DNA of 7,177 nt from Pseudomonadota bacterium (GTDB taxonomy: Bacteria; Pseudomonadota; Alphaproteobacteria; UBA8366; JADFVY01): NCBI GenBank assembly GCA_015222795.1, contig JADFVY010000377.1, positions 1 through 7,177 of the forward strand, read 5' to 3'. Below the pieces are notes generated by a model, which was given only the letters and a program-made list of their open reading frames with translations, did not search any database and had not been told where the DNA came from. Position 1 is the first letter of the stretch; the number at the start of each line of letters is the position of its first letter. A program made the position numbers and the translations under genes. Below, in pieces: positions 1 through 5,698 of this stretch.

Positions 1-480
1 GTCCGGGTCCGGCGTCTGCCAATGCACCGGAGGAATTCCGTCATTCGAGAGCAGCGGCGCCATCAGCCCCCTGGAGGCCATCCAGATGCGCCCGGGGGTG
101 CGGCGTTCCAGTTCGGCCTCGACGATGCGGCTGGGCGCGCGGGCCGTGCCGCCGAAACAGACCCGTTCCCACTCGTCCTGAATACGAATATAGCGCCGCC
201 GCGCGCCGCGCACGCCGTGCAGCGCCTGGTCCAGCAACCAGCCTTCAGGCCCGTCTCCGCCCGCAAAGGGGACCGCCGCCGCGAAACGGTCCGGATCGCC
301 CTCGGCGACATTGGCCGCCGCCCATAGCCGGCTTAGCGGGAAATACCAGGAAAGGCTGCCAAAGGCGGCACGGTCCAGCCAGGGGCGCGACACCCAGTCG
401 CCGAACCGGTGTTTGAGCACGGATTCGGGCGCCAGCCCGCGCGGCAGGCGATCCATTTTATTCCAGTCGAAAATTGACAT
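1..480 (-). CDS. Hypothetical protein, 5' part (runs off the left edge)
   Basis: An uninterrupted minus-strand frame of 160 codons starts with ATG at 480-478 (MSIFDWNKMDRLPRG...) and is still open at base 1, so the C-terminus is missing. A purine-rich AAGGGG lies about 7 nt upstream of the ATG on the minus strand and supports this start; a second in-frame ATG is at codon 9. The visible part is soluble: no signal peptide, no membrane segment, no Cys-rich motif. It is rich in Trp and Arg (FGDWVSRPWLD near 26-36, SLSWYFPLSRLWAAANVAEG near 42-61, RRYIRIQDEWERVCFGG near 95-111). The G/C-biased third positions and lack of stops support real coding. I do not recognise the family; the W/F/L-rich start recalls cytoplasmic hydrolase-like proteins of alphaproteobacteria, but no catalytic motif is in view. 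It is transcribed away from the glycosyltransferase genes and so belongs to another unit. Confidence 0.72.
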   Translation of the reverse strand, partial: MSIFDWNKMDRLPRGLAPESVLKHRFGDWVSRPWLDRAAFGSLSWYFPLSRLWAAANVAEGDPDRFAAAVPFAGGDGPEGWLLDQALHGVRGARRRYIRIQDEWERVCFGGTARAPSRIVEAELERRTPGRIWMASRGLMAPLLSNDGIPPVHWQTPDPD

Positions 481-627
481 TGGCCGCCCCTTCGCTCAGC
501 GCCCGCATTGACGAGACTGCACTCTACCGCAGAAAGCGCATGTAATGCCGGGTATTTTACCGGAAATTTAACTGGTATGGGTCTAGTTAACGGGCGTATC
601 CCCGGTATATCAACCCCGTGAGAGCGT
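481..627. other. Intergenic region with a dyad repeat
   Basis: This stretch between the minus-strand gene and the small plus-strand frame is AT-richer than its surroundings and has stops in all plausible frames. It should hold the promoter of the minus-strand gene; the minus strand reads TAAAAT at 559-554, a fair -10, but I see no good -35 at the right distance. It also contains the dyad listed separately at 568-590. No RNA gene is recognisable. Confidence 0.5.
568..590. repeat. Inverted repeat TTAACT / AGTTAA, possible operator
   Basis: TTAACT at 568-573 and its exact reverse complement AGTTAA at 585-590 are separated by 11 nt. One step further in, the half-sites read TTAACTGG and, on the other strand, TTAACTAG, so 7 of 8 positions agree. 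The symmetry, 23-bp size and AT-rich intergenic setting fit a binding site for a dimeric regulator. It could equally be chance in AT-rich DNA; no regulator is assigned. Confidence 0.25.
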
Positions 628-900
628 TTGGCGCCAGAGACTTACATCGAAACACCGGATGAGACCGCGGCCCTGCCGCGGCGGTTTCTGTTGCCGCTGG
701 TGGATTCGGCGCATGGCGGCAACGCGGTCGCGGGTGGTGTCGGCATCAAGCCTTTCTGGGTGGACTGGCCGCGGCGATATGAATATGTGCTGATCACCCA
801 TTTCGGGGCCACGGGGAATCCGTTGCCGGAATTGCTGTCGCCGGTCCATGAGGGGTCGTTCTTCGATATATACCGGGTCGTGGCGCTGGTGGGATCGTAA
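622..900 (+). pseudogene. Possible 3' remnant of a membrane glycosyltransferase gene (or a small unknown ORF)
   Basis: The frame opens just after a TGA at 619-621 and ends with TAA at 898-900; the only early start is TTG at 628, with a weak GTGAGAG upstream, giving 90 residues. There is no membrane segment or signal peptide. The second half (WVDWPRRYEYVLITHFG, then GSFFDIYRVV before the end) resembles the C-terminal tail of alphaproteobacterial polytopic membrane glycosyltransferases, which often end in a 'W..RYDYVL......G.F.LYR' pattern; this is recalled, not searched. The membrane-spanning part that should precede such a tail is absent. The next gene downstream is itself a membrane glycosyltransferase ending in a TLYRLKP motif. 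I infer a truncated remnant of a related gene; a small expressed protein from TTG remains possible. Confidence 0.4.
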
Positions 901-1050
901 AGCAGGCATGACCGCCGGCAAAATAATGAAATGTTAAGCAAGGTGGGGGAAACTCCGTTCGCGGCGGCAATGCCGATGCTCGGCGGCAATGGATTTCACT
1001 TATCGACAACTTCTTGGGCTGAATAATTTTTCCGTGGAGAATTGTACGCA
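901..1050. other. Intergenic leader before the glycosyltransferase operon
   Basis: This stretch is non-coding and AT-richer toward its end. It contains an 11-bp direct repeat, CGGCGGCAATG, at 962-972 and 981-991. The part from 1003 to 1030 (TCGACA, then AATAATTTT) looks promoter-like, but the spacing of 13-15 nt between the hexamers is short, so no promoter is called. Confidence 0.35.
1036..1040 (+). promoter_or_regulatory. Ribosome binding site deciding the start of the GT-C gene
   Basis: GGAGA at 1036-1040 sits 10 nt before ATG 1051. An upstream in-frame TTG at 1042 is only 1 nt from it and cannot use it, so ATG 1051 is chosen. A second ATG at 1057 would also be within reach, at a less usual 16 nt. 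Confidence 0.6.
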
Positions 1051-3054
1051 ATGAGCATGCAAGATAACGATATGGCCGCCGGCGGCCGGCCGGCGTGGCG
1101 CGAGGTCGGCGGGGGCCGCCTGGCGATCCTGGCGCTGCTTTTGCTCGGCCATTTGCTGTTTTCCATATTTGCGGTGGCGCCGGGTCATTTCGTCAGCGAC
1201 GAGGGTAAGTATCATCAGATGGCCAAGGCGTTCGCTGAAGATCAATCCCTGACGCTATGGCGGGAATACCGGGATTTTCCGTCGCCGGAACTGCGTACAT
1301 GGAACCATTTACCCGGCAAGGACGGCAGCCTGCAGTCCCAGTACCCCTATCTTCATCCCGTCCTGGCCTGGCCGTTCTACAAGATGGCGGGGTTCAGGGG
1401 GTTGTTTGCGATGAGTGCGATCGCCTATGTGGCGCTCGCCGGCATTTGTTTCCTGCTGTGCAAGCGGTTGTGGCGCGATCCGCGCATCGCCGCAGACTCC
1501 GTTATCCTGCTTACGCTGGGCAGTTATGCCTGGCAGTATTCGCAGGCCGCCTGGTCACAGACGCTTGCCAGTACCTTCCTGCTGGCGGGCGTTTGGTTTG
1601 GCGTTTGCGCCGTGCAGGCCGTCGACCGCCGGGCCGCCCTGTTGTATGGTTGGGCGGCAGGCATGGTTGTCGGGCTGGGGGCCGGTATTCGGCTGGACGT
1701 ATTTTTCATGGCGCCGGCGCTGTTTATTCCGCTGCTGTATGACCGCGCGCCGCGCTGGCGCGTGGCCGGCGCCGCCCTGGTCGGCCTGCTGCCCGGCCTG
1801 TTGCTGCTGTCGCTCACCAACTATGCCAAGTTCGGAACGCTGAACCCACTTAGTTATGGCCGGTCGGCGGGTTCCCTATCGATCTCCGGATACATCCCCC
1901 TGCTTTCCATGGGGCTGGTCGTACTGTCAGCGGCCTGGATCGGCAGCCGCGATGCCGTATGGGCGATACTGGTCCGCCATCGTCTGGCGTTGTCCGCCGC
2001 CGGGGTTGTGCTGGCGTCCGGGTTGGTGTTCCTGGTGCCGACGTTCAGCGGAATGCTGTTGCGTCTGACGCGCGGCGCCTGGATTCTTGTCGCCGACCTT
2101 AGCCTGCTCGCGCCGTCGGTAGGTGGCCTTGGCGTAACGCGCGGGCCTTTGGGGTCGATCATGTATGCCGACACGGTCAAGAAGGCCCTGTTGCAGAGCC
2201 TGCCCTGGCTGCCGGTCGCGCTGTTGGCCGTCATCGGGGTTCCGCGCCTGCGCGCTTCGGTGCTCGCCCATTCGATTCCGTTGCTGGCCGTCATGGCCTT
2301 TCTGACGGTTTATGGCTGGCAAGCATGGCACGGGGGATATGCTTTCAATCTGCGCTATTTTGTGCCGCTGCTGCCGATTTTTGCGGTCTACGGCGCCATG
2401 GGCATCCATATGTTGTTGCGAGAAGACGATTCGCCAAAACTGCGTTTTGCCGCTGCGCTAACGGCCGTGACCGCCGGTGTGGCCTGGCTCTTCATGCTGT
2501 TCCGCGATACAGAAATCGAGTCGATCGAGGCCGTGACGTTGAAATTGCCCCTGTTTCTCGCGGCCGTCCTGTCCGTCCTGCTGGTGCTGTTCGTGGCGCG
2601 GCGCGGATTGACCACGGTCCGCAGGCTGGCGTTCCTGGCGAGTTTCGCCTGTCTGGCCTGGGCATTCGTCATGGCGCTGTTGATGGATTTTCCGCGGACG
2701 TGGTTTTTGCGGCAGCACCGATATGAGACCGGTGTGTTTCTGGCCACGCATGTCCCGCGGGACTCAATGCTGTTCGCTAACTACGATCCGGCATCTTTCG
2801 CGCTGACGGATGTTCCCGGGGCCAGAAATGCCTGGGTGAGCATGGACGAATACAGGGATTCGCGAAAGATACTGGATATGAGCCTCGCCGCCGGAAGGCC
2901 GATCCTTGCCTTTTTCAGCGACGAGGACTGGGTGGAATTCAGGGAACACGGTATGCTCGACGGAATGGAAGCGGTCGAGATCGCCGAGGGACCCAATGCT
3001 ACGCTTTATCGGCTGAAACCAGTCGAAATATTGACAAACGGACAAACTCAATGA
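1051..3054 (+). CDS. GT-C family (GT39/PMT-like) integral membrane glycosyltransferase
   Basis: Predicted 667-residue polytopic inner-membrane sugar transferase that would use a polyprenyl-phosphate-linked sugar and act on the periplasmic side. A short cytoplasmic N-terminus is followed by a first membrane helix (about 23-43) and then Asp50-Glu51 in FVSDEGKY at the start of the first periplasmic loop, where GT-C enzymes of the PMT/ArnT type carry their acidic catalytic residue. Next come YPYLHPVLAWPFY (98-110), helices from about 117-137 and 146-190 with QAAWSQTLAS at 165-174, roughly ten further hydrophobic segments to about residue 545, and a soluble C-terminal domain of about 115 residues ending in TLYRLKP. 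Total length is normal for the family. Its stop overlaps the start of the next gene (ATGA), which codes for the expected donor-making enzyme. The sugar and acceptor cannot be told from sequence; protein, lipid or cell-surface glycan are all possible. Confidence 0.85.
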   Translation: MSMQDNDMAAGGRPAWREVGGGRLAILALLLLGHLLFSIFAVAPGHFVSDEGKYHQMAKAFAEDQSLTLWREYRDFPSPELRTWNHLPGKDGSLQSQYPYLHPVLAWPFYKMAGFRGLFAMSAIAYVALAGICFLLCKRLWRDPRIAADSVILLTLGSYAWQYSQAAWSQTLASTFLLAGVWFGVCAVQAVDRRAALLYGWAAGMVVGLGAGIRLDVFFMAPALFIPLLYDRAPRWRVAGAALVGLLPGLLLLSLTNYAKFGTLNPLSYGRSAGSLSISGYIPLLSMGLVVLSAAWIGSRDAVWAILVRHRLALSAAGVVLASGLVFLVPTFSGMLLRLTRGAWILVADLSLLAPSVGGLGVTRGPLGSIMYADTVKKALLQSLPWLPVALLAVIGVPRLRASVLAHSIPLLAVMAFLTVYGWQAWHGGYAFNLRYFVPLLPIFAVYGAMGIHMLLREDDSPKLRFAAALTAVTAGVAWLFMLFRDTEIESIEAVTLKLPLFLAAVLSVLLVLFVARRGLTTVRRLAFLASFACLAWAFVMALLMDFPRTWFLRQHRYETGVFLATHVPRDSMLFANYDPASFALTDVPGARNAWVSMDEYRDSRKILDMSLAAGRPILAFFSDEDWVEFREHGMLDGMEAVEIAEGPNATLYRLKPVEILTNGQTQ

Positions 3055-4058
3055 AACTGATCGTCCAGATCCCCTGCCTTAACGAGGAGCACACCCTGCC
3101 CGGGACCGTAGCGGATATCCCGCGCAATATTCCGGGCGTGGACAAGGTCGAGGTCTTGATCGTCGATGACGGCTCCACCGACCGGACCGTCGAAGTGGCC
3201 CGTGAGGTCGGCGTCGATCACATCGTGCGCCACCGCAACACCAAGGGGCTGGCCCCGGCCTTCCGCACCGGCATCGATGCCTGCCTGCGGCGCGGCGCGG
3301 ACATCATCGTGAATACCGATGGTGACAACCAGTATTGCGGCGCGGATATCCCGGCGCTGATCCAGCCGATCCTGCGCGGCGAGGCGGATATCGTCGTCGG
3401 CGACCGTCAGACCCAATCGGTGCCCCATTTTTCGGCCTTCAAGAAGCTGCTGCAGAAATACGGCAGCGCGGTGGTGCGCCGGGTGTCGCGAACCACGGTG
3501 CCCGATGCGGTCAGCGGTTTCCGGGCGATTTCGCGCGAGGCGGCGCTGCAATTGAACATCGTCTCGCCCTTCAGCTACACCATTGAAATGCTGATCCAGG
3601 CCGGGCGCAAGAAAATGGCGGTCGCCGCCGTGCCAATCCGCACCAACGCCAAGACCCGCGATTCGCGCCTGTTCAAGAGTATTCCACAGTTCCTGGAACG
3701 GTCGCTGACCACCATGGTTCGGATGTATTCCATGTACCGGCCGCTGAAATTCTTCGTGGCGATCGGCGCGGTGATAACTTTTTTCGGCATGCTGCCGATC
3801 GTCCGATTCGTATATTTTTATGCGACCGGCGATGGGGAAGGTCACATACAATCGCTAGTCCTGGCGGGCGCGCTGCTGGTGATCGGCCTGATGACTTTCC
3901 TGATCGGTCTGGTCGCCGATTTGATCGGCTTCAATCGCCAGCTTATGGAGATGACATTGGAGAAAGTCCGCCGCATTGAGCTGGAAATGGGTATACTCGA
4001 GGCCGACAAGACGGCCGTGGACGAGGCGATGCGGAAAGAGCGGAAAAAGGCCGAATGA
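3051..4058 (+). CDS. GT2 polyprenyl-phosphate glycosyltransferase (DPM1/GtrB-like) with two C-terminal membrane helices
   Basis: 335-residue membrane-anchored family 2 glycosyltransferase, predicted to move a sugar from a nucleotide sugar to polyprenyl phosphate at the cytoplasmic face. The GT-A domain (1 to about 225) starts with IVQIPCLNEE (4-13) and shows VDDGSTD (38-44), the metal-binding DxD as NTDGDNQY (88-95, Asp90 and Asp92), and VSGFRA (154-159), all usual for DPM1/GtrB/ArnC relatives. Two hydrophobic helices follow (about 232-257 and 267-291), then a charged Glu/Lys/Arg-rich tail (about 295-335) that could form a coiled coil. The ATG lies inside the ATGA overlap with the upstream gene and has no strong ribosome binding site of its own, so translational coupling is likely. 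The pairing suggests it makes the lipid-linked sugar donor for the upstream GT-C enzyme; that partnership is inferred from adjacency. Confidence 0.9.
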   Translation: MKLIVQIPCLNEEHTLPGTVADIPRNIPGVDKVEVLIVDDGSTDRTVEVAREVGVDHIVRHRNTKGLAPAFRTGIDACLRRGADIIVNTDGDNQYCGADIPALIQPILRGEADIVVGDRQTQSVPHFSAFKKLLQKYGSAVVRRVSRTTVPDAVSGFRAISREAALQLNIVSPFSYTIEMLIQAGRKKMAVAAVPIRTNAKTRDSRLFKSIPQFLERSLTTMVRMYSMYRPLKFFVAIGAVITFFGMLPIVRFVYFYATGDGEGHIQSLVLAGALLVIGLMTFLIGLVADLIGFNRQLMEMTLEKVRRIELEMGILEADKTAVDEAMRKERKKAE

Positions 4059-4074
4059 CTCAGTTTTTCCCGGG

Positions 4075-4102
4075 TTGACACCACTTTATTGATCAGTATG
4101 CT
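4075..4102 (+). promoter_or_regulatory. Likely sigma-70 promoter of the preA-like gene
   Basis: A perfect -35 hexamer TTGACA (4075-4080) is followed after 16 nt by TATGCT (4097-4102), matching 4 of 6 consensus -10 bases. Transcription would start near 4109, about 50 nt before the ATG. The -10 sits inside the palindrome at 4087-4110, so binding there should block polymerase. A stand-alone TATAAT at 4120-4125 might serve as another -10, but it has no good -35 at 16-18 nt. Confidence 0.5.
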
Positions 4103-4110
4103 GATCAATA
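4087..4110. promoter_or_regulatory. Perfect 10-bp-arm palindrome, probable operator
   Basis: Left arm TATTGATCAG (4087-4096) and right arm CTGATCAATA (4101-4110) are exact reverse complements around a 4-nt spacer TATG. Each arm contains the self-complementary hexamer TGATCA. It covers the spacer and -10 of the TTGACA promoter, the classical place for a repressor site, and its size fits a dimeric regulator of TetR, GntR or MarR type. No regulator gene is in the window, so the protein is unknown. There is no T-tract after it, so it is not a typical terminator. Confidence 0.6.
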
Positions 4111-4161
4111 CCGCAAGGCTATAATTCGGCATACCGGTTGCTCAAACGGGGGACGTGTTTC

Positions 4162-5505
4162 ATGGCGAAGCTGGATGTTGAATTCTGCGGCTTGAACTTC
4201 AAGAATCCGATGGTGGTGGCGTCGCTGGAGCCAACCAACAGCCCGGACCTGATGAAACAGTGTTTCGACGCGGGTGCGTCCGGCGCGATCATCAAGACTC
4301 TGACCGACATCGAGGACATGGCCCGCCTCACCGAAAACTCGAAATACTGCGTCATGGACCAGGAAGGCGGGATCATCGAGGGTAAGGTTCCCCGCGATTT
4401 CGTGTTTTACAGCCGGTCCGGTTATTCAAGCACCTATTACAAGGACTGGATTCCCTATCTGAAGGAAACCCAGGCCTATGCGGCCGAGCGTGGCGCCCAT
4501 CTGATCGGTAGCGCCGGGGCCAGGGATATCGATGGCTGGATCGATATTTGCCGCACCATCGAGGATTGCGGCCTGCCCATGGTGGAGCTGAATTTTGGCT
4601 GTCCGCACCCGGCCATGATGCCCGGCGTGCATGGCGGCAGCATGATCGGCCAGGTGCCCGAGGTCGCGGCCGAGGTGACGCGCCGGGTCTGCGAGGCGGT
4701 GAACATCCCGGTGATGATCAAGCTGACGCCCGACCAGGCGCCGGTGCTGGAGGTCGCGCGCGCGGTGAAGGAGGCCGGCGCGGCGGCGGTCACCGCCACC
4801 AACCGCTATACCGGCTTTGCCGTCGATATCGAGACCGGCGAGCCGCGGCTGGCCGGCCCGGCGGGCGTCGGCGGCACCTGGACCAAGGTGCTTACCCTGC
4901 GCTGGGTGCACAAGATCTATCAGGAGCTCGGCATGCCGATTTCCGGCTCCAACGGCGTTTTCGACCATCGCGACGCCATCGAATTCATCATGAGCGGCGC
5001 CGGCATCGTGCAGATCGGCTCGGTGCTGATGATCAAGGGCGTCAAGTGGCTGCCCAACGTCATCAAGGGCATCGAGCGGTTCATGGATGAGCATGGCTAC
5101 GAGGACATGGCCTCGATGCACGGGCTGGCCGCGCGCAAGGCGGTGCGGGACTATTCCGAGCAGTTCAGCCGCAACCGGGTCCATGCGGCGGTCAATCACG
5201 ACACCTGCAAGAACCCGACCTGCACCGTTTGCATTCAGATGTGTTTCTATGAGGCGTTGAGCCAGTCGGCGGAGAGCCGCATCGAGGTCCACACCGACAA
5301 TTGCATCGGCTGCGAGCTCTGCCTGGATGTCTGCCCGTTCGAATCGATCTCGATGAACCCGACCACGGACGAACATTACGACCAGGGCTACTTCCGCATT
5401 TCCGACGGCGTGTTCGAGCCACCGGAGAAATTCAGCACCCAGCGGAACCATCCCGACCATATCGGCAAGAAGGCGCTGGCGCGGGCGAAGCCGGCCGCGG
5501 AGTAA
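4162..5505 (+). CDS. preA: PreA-like dihydropyrimidine dehydrogenase-type FMN/iron-sulfur oxidoreductase
   Basis: 447-residue cytoplasmic flavoprotein of the dihydroorotate/dihydropyrimidine dehydrogenase superfamily. Start ATG 4162 has GGGGGA 8 nt upstream; an in-frame TTG at 4138 has no such site. The FMN-binding TIM barrel (about 3-310) shows VEFCGLNFKNPMVVAS (6-21), IIKT with Lys45, VELNFGCPHP (141-150), IKLTP with Lys187, TATNRYTGF (211-219), a phosphate-loop-like SGSNG (261-265) and VQIGSVLM (283-290). A C-terminal ferredoxin domain has two 4-Cys sets: 349/354/357/361, and 381/384/387/391 as a canonical CIGCELCLDVCP. About 56 residues follow the last Cys. E. coli PreA, about 410 residues, has the same order and reduces uracil/thymine with NADH together with PreT; no preT is visible here. 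The active-site loop reads GSMIGQ (159-164), where mammalian DPD has its catalytic Cys, so pyrimidine activity is unproven and the symbol marks family only. Confidence 0.85.
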   Translation: MAKLDVEFCGLNFKNPMVVASLEPTNSPDLMKQCFDAGASGAIIKTLTDIEDMARLTENSKYCVMDQEGGIIEGKVPRDFVFYSRSGYSSTYYKDWIPYLKETQAYAAERGAHLIGSAGARDIDGWIDICRTIEDCGLPMVELNFGCPHPAMMPGVHGGSMIGQVPEVAAEVTRRVCEAVNIPVMIKLTPDQAPVLEVARAVKEAGAAAVTATNRYTGFAVDIETGEPRLAGPAGVGGTWTKVLTLRWVHKIYQELGMPISGSNGVFDHRDAIEFIMSGAGIVQIGSVLMIKGVKWLPNVIKGIERFMDEHGYEDMASMHGLAARKAVRDYSEQFSRNRVHAAVNHDTCKNPTCTVCIQMCFYEALSQSAESRIEVHTDNCIGCELCLDVCPFESISMNPTTDEHYDQGYFRISDGVFEPPEKFSTQRNHPDHIGKKALARAKPAAE

Positions 5506-5547
5506 GGCGGGATAAGCCGATCGCTAGAGCTTTTCGAGTTTGATCGG

Positions 5548-5573
5548 GGCCGACTCCTGCGTCGGCCGTCTTT
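5548..5573 (+). terminator. Possible weak factor-independent terminator of the preA-like gene
   Basis: GGCCGAC (5548-5554) and GTCGGCC (5561-5567) form a perfect 7-bp GC-rich stem with a 6-nt loop, about 43 nt after the stop codon. Only a poor T-run (GTCTTT) follows, so termination by the hairpin alone may be inefficient. The hairpin abuts the interspersed repeat. Confidence 0.4.
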
Positions 5574-5650
5574 GCGAGGCGCGAAGCAACGAAGCAATCC
5601 AGAACCGTGCGAGTGTCTCTGGATTGCTTCGCTTTTGGCTCGCAATGACG
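5567..5650. repeat. Interspersed palindromic repeat (alphaproteobacterial 'GCAATCCAG' type)
   Basis: Outer arms CGTCTTTGCGAG (5567-5578) and CTCGCAATGACG (5639-5650) pair with one mismatch. Inner arms CGAAGCAATCCAGA (5590-5603) and TCTGGATTGCTTCG (5618-5631) are exact reverse complements around a 14-nt loop. Together they form an 84-bp imperfect palindrome. The core GAAGCAATCCAG with an outer CATTGCGAG is a pattern I know from many alphaproteobacterial genomes, where its translation appears as spurious small proteins. It is a non-coding, MITE/REP-like element; its mobility mechanism is not shown by this sequence. Confidence 0.75.
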
Positions 5651-5698
5651 GGCCAAGGGCCCGCGGAGCGGACCGGAGCCGAACAACCTTGAAATGCC

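Larger units (their letters stand above)
5506..5698. other. Convergent intergenic region with hairpins and an interspersed repeat
   Basis: This space lies between the 3' ends of two convergent genes. It holds a GC-rich hairpin (5548-5567), an alphaproteobacterial palindromic repeat (5567-5650) and a small hairpin GGGCC/GGCCC (5650-5662). The opening CTAGAGCTTTTCGAG (5524-5538) resembles the start of other short interspersed sequences common in alphaproteobacteria; this is from memory. No gene is credible here: the open frames are translations of the repeat. Confidence 0.6.

Noticed and set aside
1042..1044. TTG start of the GT-C gene
   Set aside because: It is 1 nt from the GGAGA ribosome binding site; ATG 1051 has proper spacing.
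3048..3851. Antisense frame of 267 codons opposite the GT2 gene
   Set aside because: Same reason: Arg/His/Gln/Asp-rich shadow, and the plus strand carries DDGS and DxD motifs of a GT2 enzyme.
4089..4108. FNR/FixK-type box (TTGAT...ATCAA)
   Set aside because: The half-sites are 10 nt apart; FNR/FixK sites have 4 nt between TTGAT and ATCAA.
4087..4110. Palindrome as the terminator of the GT2 gene
   Set aside because: The stem is AT-rich and is followed by CCGCAAGG, not a T-run; the overlap with promoter hexamers fits an operator better.
4138..4140. TTG start of the preA-like gene
   Set aside because: It adds eight residues not typical of the family and lies before the GGGGGA that serves ATG 4162.
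4426..5460. Long antisense frame of 344 codons opposite the preA-like gene
   Set aside because: A shadow of GC-rich coding DNA: low-complexity His/Arg/Ala/Gly composition, no recognisable motif, while the plus strand encodes clear FMN and ferredoxin motifs.
5388..5686. Small minus-strand ORFs over the interspersed repeat
   Set aside because: They are translations of the palindromic repeat (AKQS...LDCFVAS pattern), a known source of false genes.
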